DNA of 39,805 nucleotides from NCBI GenBank assembly GCA_023265595.1, contig JAHFSU010000020.1, forward strand, positions 1 to 39,805. Direction: 5' to 3'. Shown piece after piece: positions 30,712 to 38,667 of this stretch (its first letter is position 1; every line of letters begins with the position of its first letter). The notes below the pieces were generated by a model. That model was not told the origin of the DNA. It searched no databases and worked only from the letters and a program-made list of their open reading frames with translations. The stretch comes from Deltaproteobacteria bacterium (GTDB taxonomy: Bacteria > UBA10199 > SPLOWO2-01-44-7). The translations under genes and the position numbers were made by a program.

Positions 30712-31884
30712 TTACTGAGTCCGTTTTATTTCCTCTTTTATGATGGCACGAAATACGTCGGGATCGGTCCAATATTTGACCCGTCTGTTATTCACCAGAA
30801 CGGTCGGCGTGCCGGTGACGTAAATTTTGTTTCCGGCCTCGATATCTTTTTCAACCAGCGCCTTTGTTTCTGGGGCATCGACGCATTTTTCAAACGCGGC
30901 GACATCCCATCCCTCTTCTTTGGCCAATTTAAGAAGGAGTTCGCGGTTTAACGTCTGCTGATTTCTGAAAATGGCGTCGTGGTAATTCCAGAAGTCGCCA
31001 AATTGGGCCGCACAGAGGGCCGCATCGGCGGCCATGCACGATTTATCATGCATCCCTCCCTTGATTTGTGAGTTGCAGGAGGCATCGAGGGGATAATTAT
31101 AAAAATAAAATCGCACCTTATTTTTAAATTCCGACAAAACCGGTTTGATATGAAAAGCGGCGTATTTGCAAAAGGGGCATTGAAAATCGCTGAACTCAAC
31201 AACCGTTACCTTCGCATCCGGATTTCCCCAAACTGGAGCGTTCGGCAACGGTTCAAATTGATATTGCGATTGGCGAAAATGAAACGCGAGAATTTCTTCA
31301 GTGCTGACTGGCAGTTTGGCTTCACGGATAAATTGATCTTGATAATTATTGATGAGTAACCAACCGAGGCCAAAAATGGCCAATGTGGCCGCTCCCAAAG
31401 AGATCCATTTTGGCTTCAAATGCAGACGGGAAAACCGTATCAGTCCTACTTTCAAAGCCCCGTCCCATCCGACAAAGAGCATTAGATTGACTAAATACAT
31501 GGAAGAGCAAATCAGACACAAAACATGGAGTTCCACGATGGAGATGTAAGCCTTGTAGATCGAGAAGAGGACGCCGAAAAGGGTTAGAAGCCATCCGAAA
31601 CCGGCAATGGTTTCTTCATTTGTTTTTTTGAACAAAATCCAGAGGGCCAAAAGAGCGTTCCATAAATAAAATATAAATCCAAGCCAACTGACCGGAACGC
31701 CGAGCAGTTTTGCCTCGCTGGAGGCATAGGCGACATCGCAATTGATAAATTCATTGATGTTGCAGAAACTTTTTGTTTCAAACCCGGTCTGTAAAATCTG
31801 GAAATACTGGTGCGTGGCGATCAAGGAACCGACAATCCCCAAGAGAGAAAATCCGACAATCCACCAAAGGAGCCAACGGCGCAT
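30712..31884 (-). CDS. VKOR-DsbA fusion, disulfide-bond forming membrane protein
   Basis: The N-terminal half is a bacterial vitamin K epoxide reductase homologue with about five membrane helices: the loop cysteines FCNINEFINC, the family motif SSEAKLLGVPVSWLG, and the active-site CLIC. A transmembrane linker (LGAATLAIFGLGWLLINN) leads to a periplasmic thioredoxin-like DsbA domain with FSDFQCPFCKYAAFHIKP and the cis-proline loop VTGTPTVLVNNR. One polypeptide thus combines the DsbB-like and DsbA-like roles: it takes electrons from substrate thiols and passes them to quinone. The start at 31884 has AGGAGGTG directly upstream. Length is 390 residues. It follows the kinase gene 16 bases downstream. 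It could oxidise the cysteine-rich lipoproteins encoded nearby. Confidence 0.93.
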   Translation of the reverse strand: MRRWLLWWIVGFSLLGIVGSLIATHQYFQILQTGFETKSFCNINEFINCDVAYASSEAKLLGVPVSWLGFIFYLWNALLALWILFKKTNEETIAGFGWLLTLFGVLFSIYKAYISIVELHVLCLICSSMYLVNLMLFVGWDGALKVGLIRFSRLHLKPKWISLGAATLAIFGLGWLLINNYQDQFIREAKLPVSTEEILAFHFRQSQYQFEPLPNAPVWGNPDAKVTVVEFSDFQCPFCKYAAFHIKPVLSEFKNKVRFYFYNYPLDASCNSQIKGGMHDKSCMAADAALCAAQFGDFWNYHDAIFRNQQTLNRELLLKLAKEEGWDVAAFEKCVDAPETKALVEKDIEAGNKIYVTGTPTVLVNNRRVKYWTDPDVFRAIIKEEIKRTQ

Positions 31885-31897
31885 ACCCACCTCCTAC

Positions 31898-31921
31898 GAT
31901 TCACGATCCACGATTCACGAG
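31898..31921. repeat. Short repeat forming the 3' end of the kinase gene
   Basis: Two GATTCACGA blocks around a TCC spacer; one base differs from the matching part of the hisS copy (13704-13734). On the minus strand it encodes LVNRGS and the TGA stop of the kinase, so the end of that protein comes from the repeat. Confidence 0.65.
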
Positions 31922-33223
31922 ATTAGTACCACACCATGCGCAAAAATCCCAATAATCTTTTGCTACTCCCCAGCGGCAGGAGGGACAGCGATCGGGCAGG
32001 AATGGTTGTTGCCATGCGCGGGCTACTTTTTTATGGCAATAAGGGCAATAATGCATAAAAGGCATCATCGGTTTTCGGCAGTAGGGATTTGTACAATGTT
32101 CTGTGTAGCGTTTGTCTTTCGATGGAATCAGTTTGATGCGCCGAAATCGCTCGCGATAACACCAAGGGCAAAAACGCCAGTCCAAATGAATGCCGTGTTC
32201 ACAACGGTCGCAGCAGGCAGGAAACGTGGTGATTTTTCGAAAATTATTTTCGGTATCGCCGCACCATGGACAAACCTGCATGAATTCAGAAACCGGCTGT
32301 TCGCATTTGCGACACAAAAAATCGAGACGCAATTTGGTCTGGTTCTGTTTTACGAAGGCTTGGACTTTGTAATCCTGCCAATGCAGTTTTTTCGCCGGTT
32401 TGCGGTGACGTTTGATTTTGCTTAAGCGAAACATTTTCCAATGTTTAACGCTTTTGAGCCATGCCTGTTCCATGACCGTGCAACTGGGGTAGCGCCGGAT
32501 TGGGTTGAAGGCGGTCGCCTTCCGGATGAAATGAAGAAGGGCCACCGGCGTTTTTTTCATGAGTTGTTTGTGTCTGGGGTAGGGCCATTCAAAAGGCCAT
32601 GGCGGCAAAACGCCTGTCAGCATTTGATAGAACAAAATGCCGAGAGAAAAAACATCGGAAGAAAAAGTGGTCTGTCCATAAGCCTGTTCCGGCGCCATGT
32701 ACCCGATCGTCCCGGTCCCTTCCCCCTTGACAAGCGTCCGCTCCACGACCTTGGCGATTCCAAAATCGGTCAGACGGGCGGTTCCATCCGGAAACAGAAT
32801 GACATTTTCCGGCTTGATGTCGCGGTGGATAATTTTATGACGATGGGCATAACTCAAGGCGCTCAAAATTTGTCCCATTACCGAAATGATGAATTTAAAG
32901 GAGCGTGGCCTTTGCAATCGGTCGCTCAATGTCTCTTTGCCGCATTCGGTGACGATGACAAAACGCTTGCCGATCAAATCGGCATTTTTTATTTTCAGGA
33001 TATTATGGTGATCTAATGGAGCGACGAGTCTTACTTCATCCTGAAAGATTTTTTGATGTTCTTTGGTGTTCCAATCCGGCTGTGGGATTTTGAGGGCGAC
33101 GTGAATTCCCTCAACGGCGTCGAGCGACTTCCAGACTTCGCCAAAGGTCCCTTCCCCCAGCTTTTTCAAAAGCCGGTATTTGGCGATCTTCTGACCTTTT
33201 TTAAGTGGTTTTTCCCCGGGCAT
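31901..33223 (-). CDS. Ser/Thr protein kinase with four C-terminal zinc ribbons
   Basis: Hanks-type kinase domain at about residues 13-260: glycine loop GEGTFGEV (23-30), ATP lysine K45, helix-C glutamate E63, catalytic HRDIKPEN (133-140), DFG (153-155), APE (177-179). All catalytic residues are present. There is no membrane helix or PASTA domain. After a basic linker come four cysteine ribbons: C304/C307-C318/C321, C337 or C338/C341-C352/C355, C377/C382-C393/C396, C413/C416-C428/C431. Each second pair has a CPWC/CPYC/CAWC form. The kinase is therefore cytoplasmic, with a metal-bound array likely to bind protein or nucleic acid. It lies 24 bases after rpoD on the same strand and without a clear ribosome-binding site. 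Its last six codons and stop come from a short repeat. Confidence 0.92.
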   Translation of the reverse strand: MPGEKPLKKGQKIAKYRLLKKLGEGTFGEVWKSLDAVEGIHVALKIPQPDWNTKEHQKIFQDEVRLVAPLDHHNILKIKNADLIGKRFVIVTECGKETLSDRLQRPRSFKFIISVMGQILSALSYAHRHKIIHRDIKPENVILFPDGTARLTDFGIAKVVERTLVKGEGTGTIGYMAPEQAYGQTTFSSDVFSLGILFYQMLTGVLPPWPFEWPYPRHKQLMKKTPVALLHFIRKATAFNPIRRYPSCTVMEQAWLKSVKHWKMFRLSKIKRHRKPAKKLHWQDYKVQAFVKQNQTKLRLDFLCRKCEQPVSEFMQVCPWCGDTENNFRKITTFPACCDRCEHGIHLDWRFCPWCYRERFRRIKLIPSKDKRYTEHCTNPYCRKPMMPFMHYCPYCHKKVARAWQQPFLPDRCPSCRWGVAKDYWDFCAWCGTNLVNRGS

Positions 33224-33247
33224 AAGGGAAAATTAGCATGGCCATTC

Positions 33248-35032
33248 TCACCAGTCCACAAAGCTTTTGAGCTTTTTAGAGCGGCTCGGATGACGGAGTT
33301 TGCGCAAGGCCTTGGCTTCGATTTGCCGGATACGCTCTCTCGTCACCGAGAAATCTTTGCCGACCTCTTCGAGTGTATGGTCCGATTTTTCACCGATACC
33401 GAAACGCATTCTCAAAACCTTTTCTTCGCGCGGGGTGAGGGTGGCCAACACGCGGCGGGTTTGATCGGCAAGACTCACGTTGGTGACCGACTCATCCGGT
33501 GGTGTGATCGTTTTATCTTCGATAAAATCGCCCAAATGGGAATCCTCTTCCTCACCAATCGGCGTTTCCAAAGAAATCGGTTCTTTGGCAATGCGCAAAA
33601 CTTTCCGAACTTTTTCGAGCGGCAATTCCATTTTAAGCGCAATTTCTTCCGGCAACGGTTCGCGCCCGAGTTCTTGCACCAGATAACGGGAGGTTCGAAC
33701 CAGTTTGTTAATTGTTTCAATCATGTGAACCGGAATGCGGATGGTTCTGGCCTGATCGGCAATGGCGCGCGTGATGGCCTGACGGATCCACCATGTGGCA
33801 TAGGTCGAAAATTTGTAGCCGCGGCGGTATTCAAACTTGTCGACCGCTTTCATGAGACCGATGTTGCCTTCCTGAATCAGATCGAGAAATTGCAAACCGC
33901 GGTTGGTATATTTTTTGGCAATGGAGACAACGAGGCGCAAATTGGCCTCGACCAATTCATTTTTAGCCCGTTCCGCAAAGGCTTGCGCCGCGAGAATATC
34001 ATTATGAGTCCGCTTTATTTCTTCAAGCGTTTGGCCCGATTCTCTTTGCAATCTGGAAATCTCTTTTTCTGTCTTCAAAAAATCATCAACAATTTTTTCA
34101 AGGTCTTCCCGATGCAAACCCGATTCCTTCAACAGTTTTCTCTGCTGGTAATCATTTTTACGGTATTTGTGGACCGCCTCCTTGAGCTCGTCCCCTTCCA
34201 GTTTTAGTTTGCGGCGGTAGGATTTCAGCAATTTTTCACTTTCTTCAATGGTTCGGATGGTCTGTTGGATATGTTCGATGATGCCTAGTGACGCCTTTTG
34301 ATTTAATTTCATCTCGCGCACCGTTGCGAGCATCTGGTTGCGGAGTTCATTTAGCTTGATATTCGCAATTTTTTTACTGGATTCCTTAAGACGCGGATTA
34401 TTAAGATGCGAAACATAGTGTTGCGCTTTTTTGTCGAGATTCCTTATTTTAGACATCAGTTTCAAAACTCTTAAACGTGCGGCCCCTTCATCAAAACCTG
34501 CCCCTTCTTCTTCCGTCTCCACCTCTTCCACATCTTTTACAATTTCGGAGATCCGCATTCTATTTTTGGAAGCCTTCTCTCCCAAATCGAGCAGTGCCTT
34601 CACACCAATCGGGGCGGCAAGCAGGATACTTAAAACTTTATTTTCCCCCTCTTCAATTCTTTTGGCGATTTCCACTTCCCCTTCGCGGGTTAGAAGCGCC
34701 ACCTGTCCCATTTTTCTCAGATACATCCGGACCGGATCGGTGCTACGAAGCCCGGCAGAAGCCTCTTCTTCCGAGATCAACACCTCTTTTTCCTCTTCTT
34801 TTTCTTTCGGGGTTTTAGAGCCGGCTTTTTGTTTTGCCTTTCCCTCTTCTTCTGTATCGACGATGTCGATGTCGAGATCGTCGAGCATCGTCAGCATCGT
34901 GTCGAGCTCATCGGGAGAGACCACGTCAGAAGGGAGCGCTTCGTTGACCTCTTCGTAGGTCAGAAAGCCCTTCTCCTTTCCGCGATCGATCAGCTTTTGA
35001 ACCTCTTTTGTGTCGGCTTCTATTTTGCTCAT
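33248..35032 (-). CDS. rpoD: RNA polymerase primary sigma factor RpoD
   Basis: The housekeeping sigma factor. The start at 35032 overlaps the dnaG stop as ATGA and has AGAGG upstream; an open extension to 35188 lies inside dnaG. The 594-residue protein begins with region 1.1 ([29 protein letters not shown]). Region 1.2 follows ([32 protein letters not shown]), then a charged non-conserved region. Region 2 is [28 protein letters not shown]...[17 protein letters not shown]. Regions 3 and 4 end in the helix-turn-helix [30 protein letters not shown]. It is the third enzyme of the rpsU-dnaG-rpoD macromolecular synthesis operon. Confidence 0.98.
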   Translation of the reverse strand: MSKIEADTKEVQKLIDRGKEKGFLTYEEVNEALPSDVVSPDELDTMLTMLDDLDIDIVDTEEEGKAKQKAGSKTPKEKEEEKEVLISEEEASAGLRSTDPVRMYLRKMGQVALLTREGEVEIAKRIEEGENKVLSILLAAPIGVKALLDLGEKASKNRMRISEIVKDVEEVETEEEGAGFDEGAARLRVLKLMSKIRNLDKKAQHYVSHLNNPRLKESSKKIANIKLNELRNQMLATVREMKLNQKASLGIIEHIQQTIRTIEESEKLLKSYRRKLKLEGDELKEAVHKYRKNDYQQRKLLKESGLHREDLEKIVDDFLKTEKEISRLQRESGQTLEEIKRTHNDILAAQAFAERAKNELVEANLRLVVSIAKKYTNRGLQFLDLIQEGNIGLMKAVDKFEYRRGYKFSTYATWWIRQAITRAIADQARTIRIPVHMIETINKLVRTSRYLVQELGREPLPEEIALKMELPLEKVRKVLRIAKEPISLETPIGEEEDSHLGDFIEDKTITPPDESVTNVSLADQTRRVLATLTPREEKVLRMRFGIGEKSDHTLEEVGKDFSVTRERIRQIEAKALRKLRHPSRSKKLKSFVDW

Positions 35033-36771
35033 GGTAAAGACCTCTTTTTTGACTCCATTAATTTTGTTTTTTCCTGCAACAAATTTAAAAGTGTTGCCTC
35101 GTTTTGTTCCGATTCGGCTTGGGCAATCTCTGCGTTCAGCTCGTTCAGCCTGACACCGAGATTTTTTGCGCTCATTTTTGAGAGACAATCCTCAACCGCT
35201 TTTTCCCAGAGTGCGTCTTCCTCTTCTACCAGCGCCATTTCCCGAATCCACTTGGCCAGCGATTCCGGAAGTCTGCTTTGCAGACCGGCCAGCGAACTCA
35301 CCCTTTCTTCGGCAGGGGTTTCAAAAAGTTGCTTGCCATATTCCTTTAATTCCGGGTCGGTAAAAACCTCGCCAAAACCCTGAATCCTATCAATAAGTTT
35401 CGGCTTTAGCAACATTGCAGTGAAAAGCAACTGCTCTTCTTTGGGGAACCGCCTCTCTTCCCCTGTTTTTTTGGTTGTCGGCGTTATTTTGTGATGTAGC
35501 CATTTTTCATCGAGCTTCAATTTTTGCGCGATCTGTTTTTTGTAAATCTCTTTTTCGAGCGTCCCTTTCACTTTTTCGAGCATCGGCCTTAGTTTTTCCC
35601 ATGCGGCCACCGTCCCTTGTGTCCCTTTTGGGGATTGGCGAAGGGTTTCTTCCACAAAAAATTCAAATAGAGTCTCGGAGCGATTCTTCAAAGTCTCCCA
35701 TTTTGCCGGACCTTCTGTTCGAATAAAACTGTCGGGGTCTTGGCCGGCGGGGAGTGTTAATGCTTTTGGGACAAATCCCAATTCAAGAAAATGGGGGAGG
35801 GCGCGGATGGCCGCGGCAATCCCCGCTTTGTCGCCATCAAAGGCGACCACAAAATTTTTGGTGTAACGGGAGAGGAGTTTCAAATGATCGAAGGTCAATG
35901 CGGTCCCCAACGGGGCCACGACATTTTCGATGCCGGATTGTCTCAAAGAGAGACAATCGAGATTCCCCTCAACGAGAATAATTTCATCTTTTGTTCGGAT
36001 TGCCTCTTTGGCCCAATAAAGTCCAAAAGCCGTCTTCGATTTGTTGTAGAGAATGGAATCGGGTGAATTAAGATATTTGGCGGTGTCCACATCGGTGCCC
36101 AATGTCCTTCCACTGAATCCGACGACGTTGCCGCGGGTATCCAAAATGGGAAACATCAGACGATCCCGAAAGAAATCGTAATGACCTGTTTTATGGTCGC
36201 GCTCGCGAACAAGTCCCAGCTCATTGGCCAGTTTCATCGGCACATTGGCGGCGGCCAGTGTATTGGTGAGGAGGTCCCAGCTGTCAGGGGCATAACCCAA
36301 ACCGTGTCCTTCAGTTGTTTGTGAATCGATCCCGCGCGATTCCAGATATTTTCGGCTTTTCAACCCGATATTTTTATCCCGCAAATTTTTGATGAAAAAA
36401 TCGTGTGCCATTTTGTTGAGCCGAAGACTCCATTGTTTGCGTCGTTCCCATTCCGCGTCGGCATCGTTCGAATTTTTTGTTTCCTCGGGAAGCCGGACGC
36501 CGGCCCTTTTTGCAAGGTCTTGAAGTGCCTCTCTGAATTCGAGGCCGTCGATTTTCATCAGAAACGTGAAAATATCGCCCCCCGCGCTGCAACCAAAACA
36601 GTGGAAGATCTGTTTATCATCGCTGACCATAAAGGAGGGGGTTTTTTCCTGATGAAAGGGGCAAAGGCCTTTGAAATTGCGCCCGCTTTTTTTGAGAGGG
36701 ACACGCTCGCCAATCAGCGAAACAATGGAGACACGGTTTCGGATTTCTTCCAGAATCTCTTTGGAAGCCAT
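35029..36771 (-). CDS. dnaG: DNA primase
   Basis: Makes RNA primers for replication. Residues: CHC2-type zinc site C37, H40, C58, C61 ([11 protein letters not shown]...FHCFGC). The N-terminal core has [25 protein letters not shown]. The Toprim domain has [29 protein letters not shown] and [14 protein letters not shown] with the metal-binding acidic residues. The C-terminal part is the DnaB-interacting region. Length 580 is normal. It lies 15 bases after yqeY and overlaps rpoD. Confidence 0.98.
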   Translation of the reverse strand: MASKEILEEIRNRVSIVSLIGERVPLKKSGRNFKGLCPFHQEKTPSFMVSDDKQIFHCFGCSAGGDIFTFLMKIDGLEFREALQDLAKRAGVRLPEETKNSNDADAEWERRKQWSLRLNKMAHDFFIKNLRDKNIGLKSRKYLESRGIDSQTTEGHGLGYAPDSWDLLTNTLAAANVPMKLANELGLVRERDHKTGHYDFFRDRLMFPILDTRGNVVGFSGRTLGTDVDTAKYLNSPDSILYNKSKTAFGLYWAKEAIRTKDEIILVEGNLDCLSLRQSGIENVVAPLGTALTFDHLKLLSRYTKNFVVAFDGDKAGIAAAIRALPHFLELGFVPKALTLPAGQDPDSFIRTEGPAKWETLKNRSETLFEFFVEETLRQSPKGTQGTVAAWEKLRPMLEKVKGTLEKEIYKKQIAQKLKLDEKWLHHKITPTTKKTGEERRFPKEEQLLFTAMLLKPKLIDRIQGFGEVFTDPELKEYGKQLFETPAEERVSSLAGLQSRLPESLAKWIREMALVEEEDALWEKAVEDCLSKMSAKNLGVRLNELNAEIAQAESEQNEATLLNLLQEKTKLMESKKRSLP

Positions 36772-36786
36772 AAATGGGAAAAACGC

Positions 36787-37233
36787 TTACGCAGTTAATT
36801 TTTTTAAGACGATCGCGTTGATTCTTTTGCCATCGGCGCGGCCGGCAATCTTGGGCATGACCGCCTTCATCACTTTGCCCACCTCTTTGGGATCTTTGGC
36901 GCCGGTTGCGGCAATGGCCCTCACAACAAACTCTTCGAGCTCTTTTTCGGAAAGTTGTTTGGGGAGATAGCCTTCAATGACGGCCAGTTCGGACTCTTCT
37001 TGTCGAACCAGATCGTCTCTCCCCCCCTTTTTGAACTGTTCGATCGATTCTTTGCGCTGTTTGGCAAATGTCGATAAAATGACGATAACCTGATTGTCAT
37101 CCAAGATTCCCCGCACATCGATCTCTTTATTTTTAATGGATGCTTTGACAAGACGGAGACAGGAAACCTTGACCGTTTCTTTGGCCTTCATCGCCTCTTT
37201 CAAATCGCTTTCGATTTTTTCTTTAAGCGACAT
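36787..37233 (-). CDS. yqeY: GatB/YqeY-domain protein
   Basis: A 148-residue YqeY homologue: SLKEKIESDLKEAMKAKETVKVSCLRLVKASIKNKEID at the start and VGKVMKAVMPKIAGRADGKRINAIVLKKL at the end. The fold corresponds to the tRNA-binding tail domain of GatB, here as a stand-alone protein. It is commonly inserted between rpsU and dnaG, exactly as here. GAGGTG lies eight bases before the ATG. The biochemical function of YqeY is not firmly established; tRNA interaction is plausible. Confidence 0.95.
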   Translation of the reverse strand: MSLKEKIESDLKEAMKAKETVKVSCLRLVKASIKNKEIDVRGILDDNQVIVILSTFAKQRKESIEQFKKGGRDDLVRQEESELAVIEGYLPKQLSEKELEEFVVRAIAATGAKDPKEVGKVMKAVMPKIAGRADGKRINAIVLKKLTA

Positions 37234-37257
37234 GGATCAAACACCTCGTTTGGCCGC

Positions 37258-37455
37258 TTAATAATGCGGTGTGCGGGTTTTTCTCAAGGCCCTTTTTCTG
37301 GCCTGAATCGATTTTTTTTTGAGTCGGACGGAGGGTTTTTCATAGAACTCCCGTTTTCTGAGTTCCGTCAAAATGCCCGATTTTTCGCATTGCTTTTTGA
37401 ACCGGCGCAAGGCCGATTCGAAACTCTCCCCGTCTTTCAGAATAATAGTCGCCAT
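37258..37455 (-). CDS. rpsU: 30S ribosomal protein S21
   Basis: Small basic protein near the anti-Shine-Dalgarno end of 16S rRNA. It has 65 residues: [48 protein letters not shown], the standard S21 sequence. The ATG at 37455 is preferred over a TTG four codons upstream because the family begins at MATI. No Shine-Dalgarno sequence precedes it, and a promoter-like pair sits so close that the mRNA may be leaderless. First gene of the rpsU-yqeY-dnaG-rpoD operon. Confidence 0.96.
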   Translation of the reverse strand: MATIILKDGESFESALRRFKKQCEKSGILTELRKREFYEKPSVRLKKKSIQARKRALRKTRTPHY

Positions 37456-37464
37456 AAGAGGGGA

Positions 37465-37494
37465 CAACTACTTGAATTTTCTTATTTTTGTCAA
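37465..37494 (-). promoter_or_regulatory. Sigma-70-type promoter of the rpsU-dnaG-rpoD operon
   Basis: TTGACA (37494-37489) directly after the methyltransferase stop, then 18 bases and TAGTTG (37470-37465). The -10 box is weak. Transcription would start near 37458, about three bases before the rpsU ATG. Confidence 0.4.
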
Positions 37495-38655
37495 CTAAAT
37501 AATCGAGGTGATTAAGTTTAAGGATTCGATGTGATAACTTTGTGGAAACATATCGATCGGTTGCGTTTGCACCAATTGATAACCGGCAAAGTCTTTAAGA
37601 AACTTTAAATCTCTAGCCAGCGTTTCCGGATTGCAGGAGAGATAGAGGATATTTTTCGGTTTTGTTTTGATCACCCCTTCCACCACACCGGCGGCGCCGT
37701 CACGCGGCGGGTCCAAAACCAAAAGATCGAGAGGTTTCTCCGGTTTATATTGGGAAAAAAATTTGATGGAATCGGTGCAGAGAAATTGTGGATTGCATGG
37801 TTCGACAGGCTCACCATGAACGGTCTTCAGATGCTCACCATGAACGGTCTTCAGATGCTCACCATGAACGGTCTTCAGATGCTCACCATGAACGGTCTTC
37901 AGATGCTCACCATGAACGGTGCTCGAGATGGCGGTCCGGTCGGAATCGACCGCAATGCAATTTTTGGCCAGTGGGCTCAATACTTCCGTCAAGTTACCAC
38001 TGCCGCAAAAAAGTTCGACAATGGTTTCATGGGGGAGCTTTTCCGCCCAACTTTTTAGCAGATTTTTCAAATTTTCATTTTGTTCGGGGTTAACCTGCGT
38101 AAAACCTTTTTTTCCGCTGACGTTGATTTCGTAATCTCTTTTTGTAATCCGATTTTTTCTCAGTTCCGTCAGTTGTTCATTCACACGTTCTTCGGCAATC
38201 AGACATTTTTCGATATCGACCACGGAGTAGGAATTGGGTCTATAAAATCCGAGAAGGCCCCGTTCATTGCCGTGCAGTGTCACTCGGCTTCGCCAGCCGA
38301 ATGTCTTGGGAGAGGGGATCGTTGCAAGGACTTTTGGATTTTCAATCTTGGCAACCCTCTTTAATGTCTTTTCCAGAATTTTTTGTTTCCATTCGAGTTG
38401 TGTTTCATAACGCAAGTGCTGCCACTGACAGCCGCCGCATTCGCCGTAATAAGGGCAGGGGGGATCGGTTCTTTCCGGCGCCGCCTCCACAACCTTTACC
38501 AATTTTGCTTCCAGATATTGGCGGTGGCGACGGGTGATTTCAATCTCCACCGTCTCTCCGGCCGCAACATAAGGGACGAAGACCGGTTTGCCATCGAGCA
38601 ACCCCATCCCTTTCCCTTCGTAGACTAATTTTTCGATTTTAATTCTGTTTGTCAT
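37495..38655 (-). CDS. rlmD: 23S rRNA (uracil-5-)-methyltransferase, RlmD type, with tandem repeat insert
   Basis: Transfers a methyl group from SAM to C5 of a uridine in 23S rRNA. It has an N-terminal TRAM domain (KIEKLVYEGKGMGLLDGKPVFVPYV). The iron-sulfur cluster cysteines are C67, C73, C76 and C151 (PCPYYGECGGCQWQH). SAM motif I is VELFCGSGNLTEVL (213-226), the acidic residue is in CIAVDSD, motif IV is VLDPPRDGA, and the catalytic cysteine is in YLSCNPETLARDL. Between the acidic strand and the next strand lies a repeat of TVHGEHLK four times followed by TVHGEPVEPC (residues 246-287), encoded by 24-bp DNA repeats. It replaces the usual helix after motif II. The enzyme could be RlmD or a relative such as RlmCD/RumA-type. 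It is upstream of rpsU on the same strand. Confidence 0.92.
   Translation of the reverse strand: MTNRIKIEKLVYEGKGMGLLDGKPVFVPYVAAGETVEIEITRRHRQYLEAKLVKVVEAAPERTDPPCPYYGECGGCQWQHLRYETQLEWKQKILEKTLKRVAKIENPKVLATIPSPKTFGWRSRVTLHGNERGLLGFYRPNSYSVVDIEKCLIAEERVNEQLTELRKNRITKRDYEINVSGKKGFTQVNPEQNENLKNLLKSWAEKLPHETIVELFCGSGNLTEVLSPLAKNCIAVDSDRTAISSTVHGEHLKTVHGEHLKTVHGEHLKTVHGEHLKTVHGEPVEPCNPQFLCTDSIKFFSQYKPEKPLDLLVLDPPRDGAAGVVEGVIKTKPKNILYLSCNPETLARDLKFLKDFAGYQLVQTQPIDMFPQSYHIESLNLITSII
37799..37920. repeat. Dispersed REP unit amplified into a 24-bp tandem repeat
   Basis: From GGTTCGACAGG at 37799 the sequence matches a common bacterial dispersed repeat (GTTCGACAGGCTCACCATGA type). From 37810 a 24-bp unit, beginning CTCACCATGAACGG, occurs four times without any mismatch (37810-37905), followed by a 15-base partial unit. 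The unit length is a multiple of three, so copy-number changes keep the rlmD frame. Confidence 0.95.
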
Positions 38656-38667
38656 TTGAATAATTGC

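Noticed and set aside
33053-34207. Plus-strand open frame of 384 codons opposite rpoD
   Set aside because: It is antisense to the well-conserved rpoD, has a Phe/Arg-rich composition typical of shadow frames, and has no ribosome-binding site or known motif.
33248-35188. Longer start of rpoD at 35188
   Set aside because: The extension lies inside dnaG and does not resemble sigma region 1.1; ATGA coupling and AGAGG support 35032.
37799-37920. CRISPR-like array
   Set aside because: Units are contiguous 24-bp tandem copies with no spacers and lie within a coding frame.
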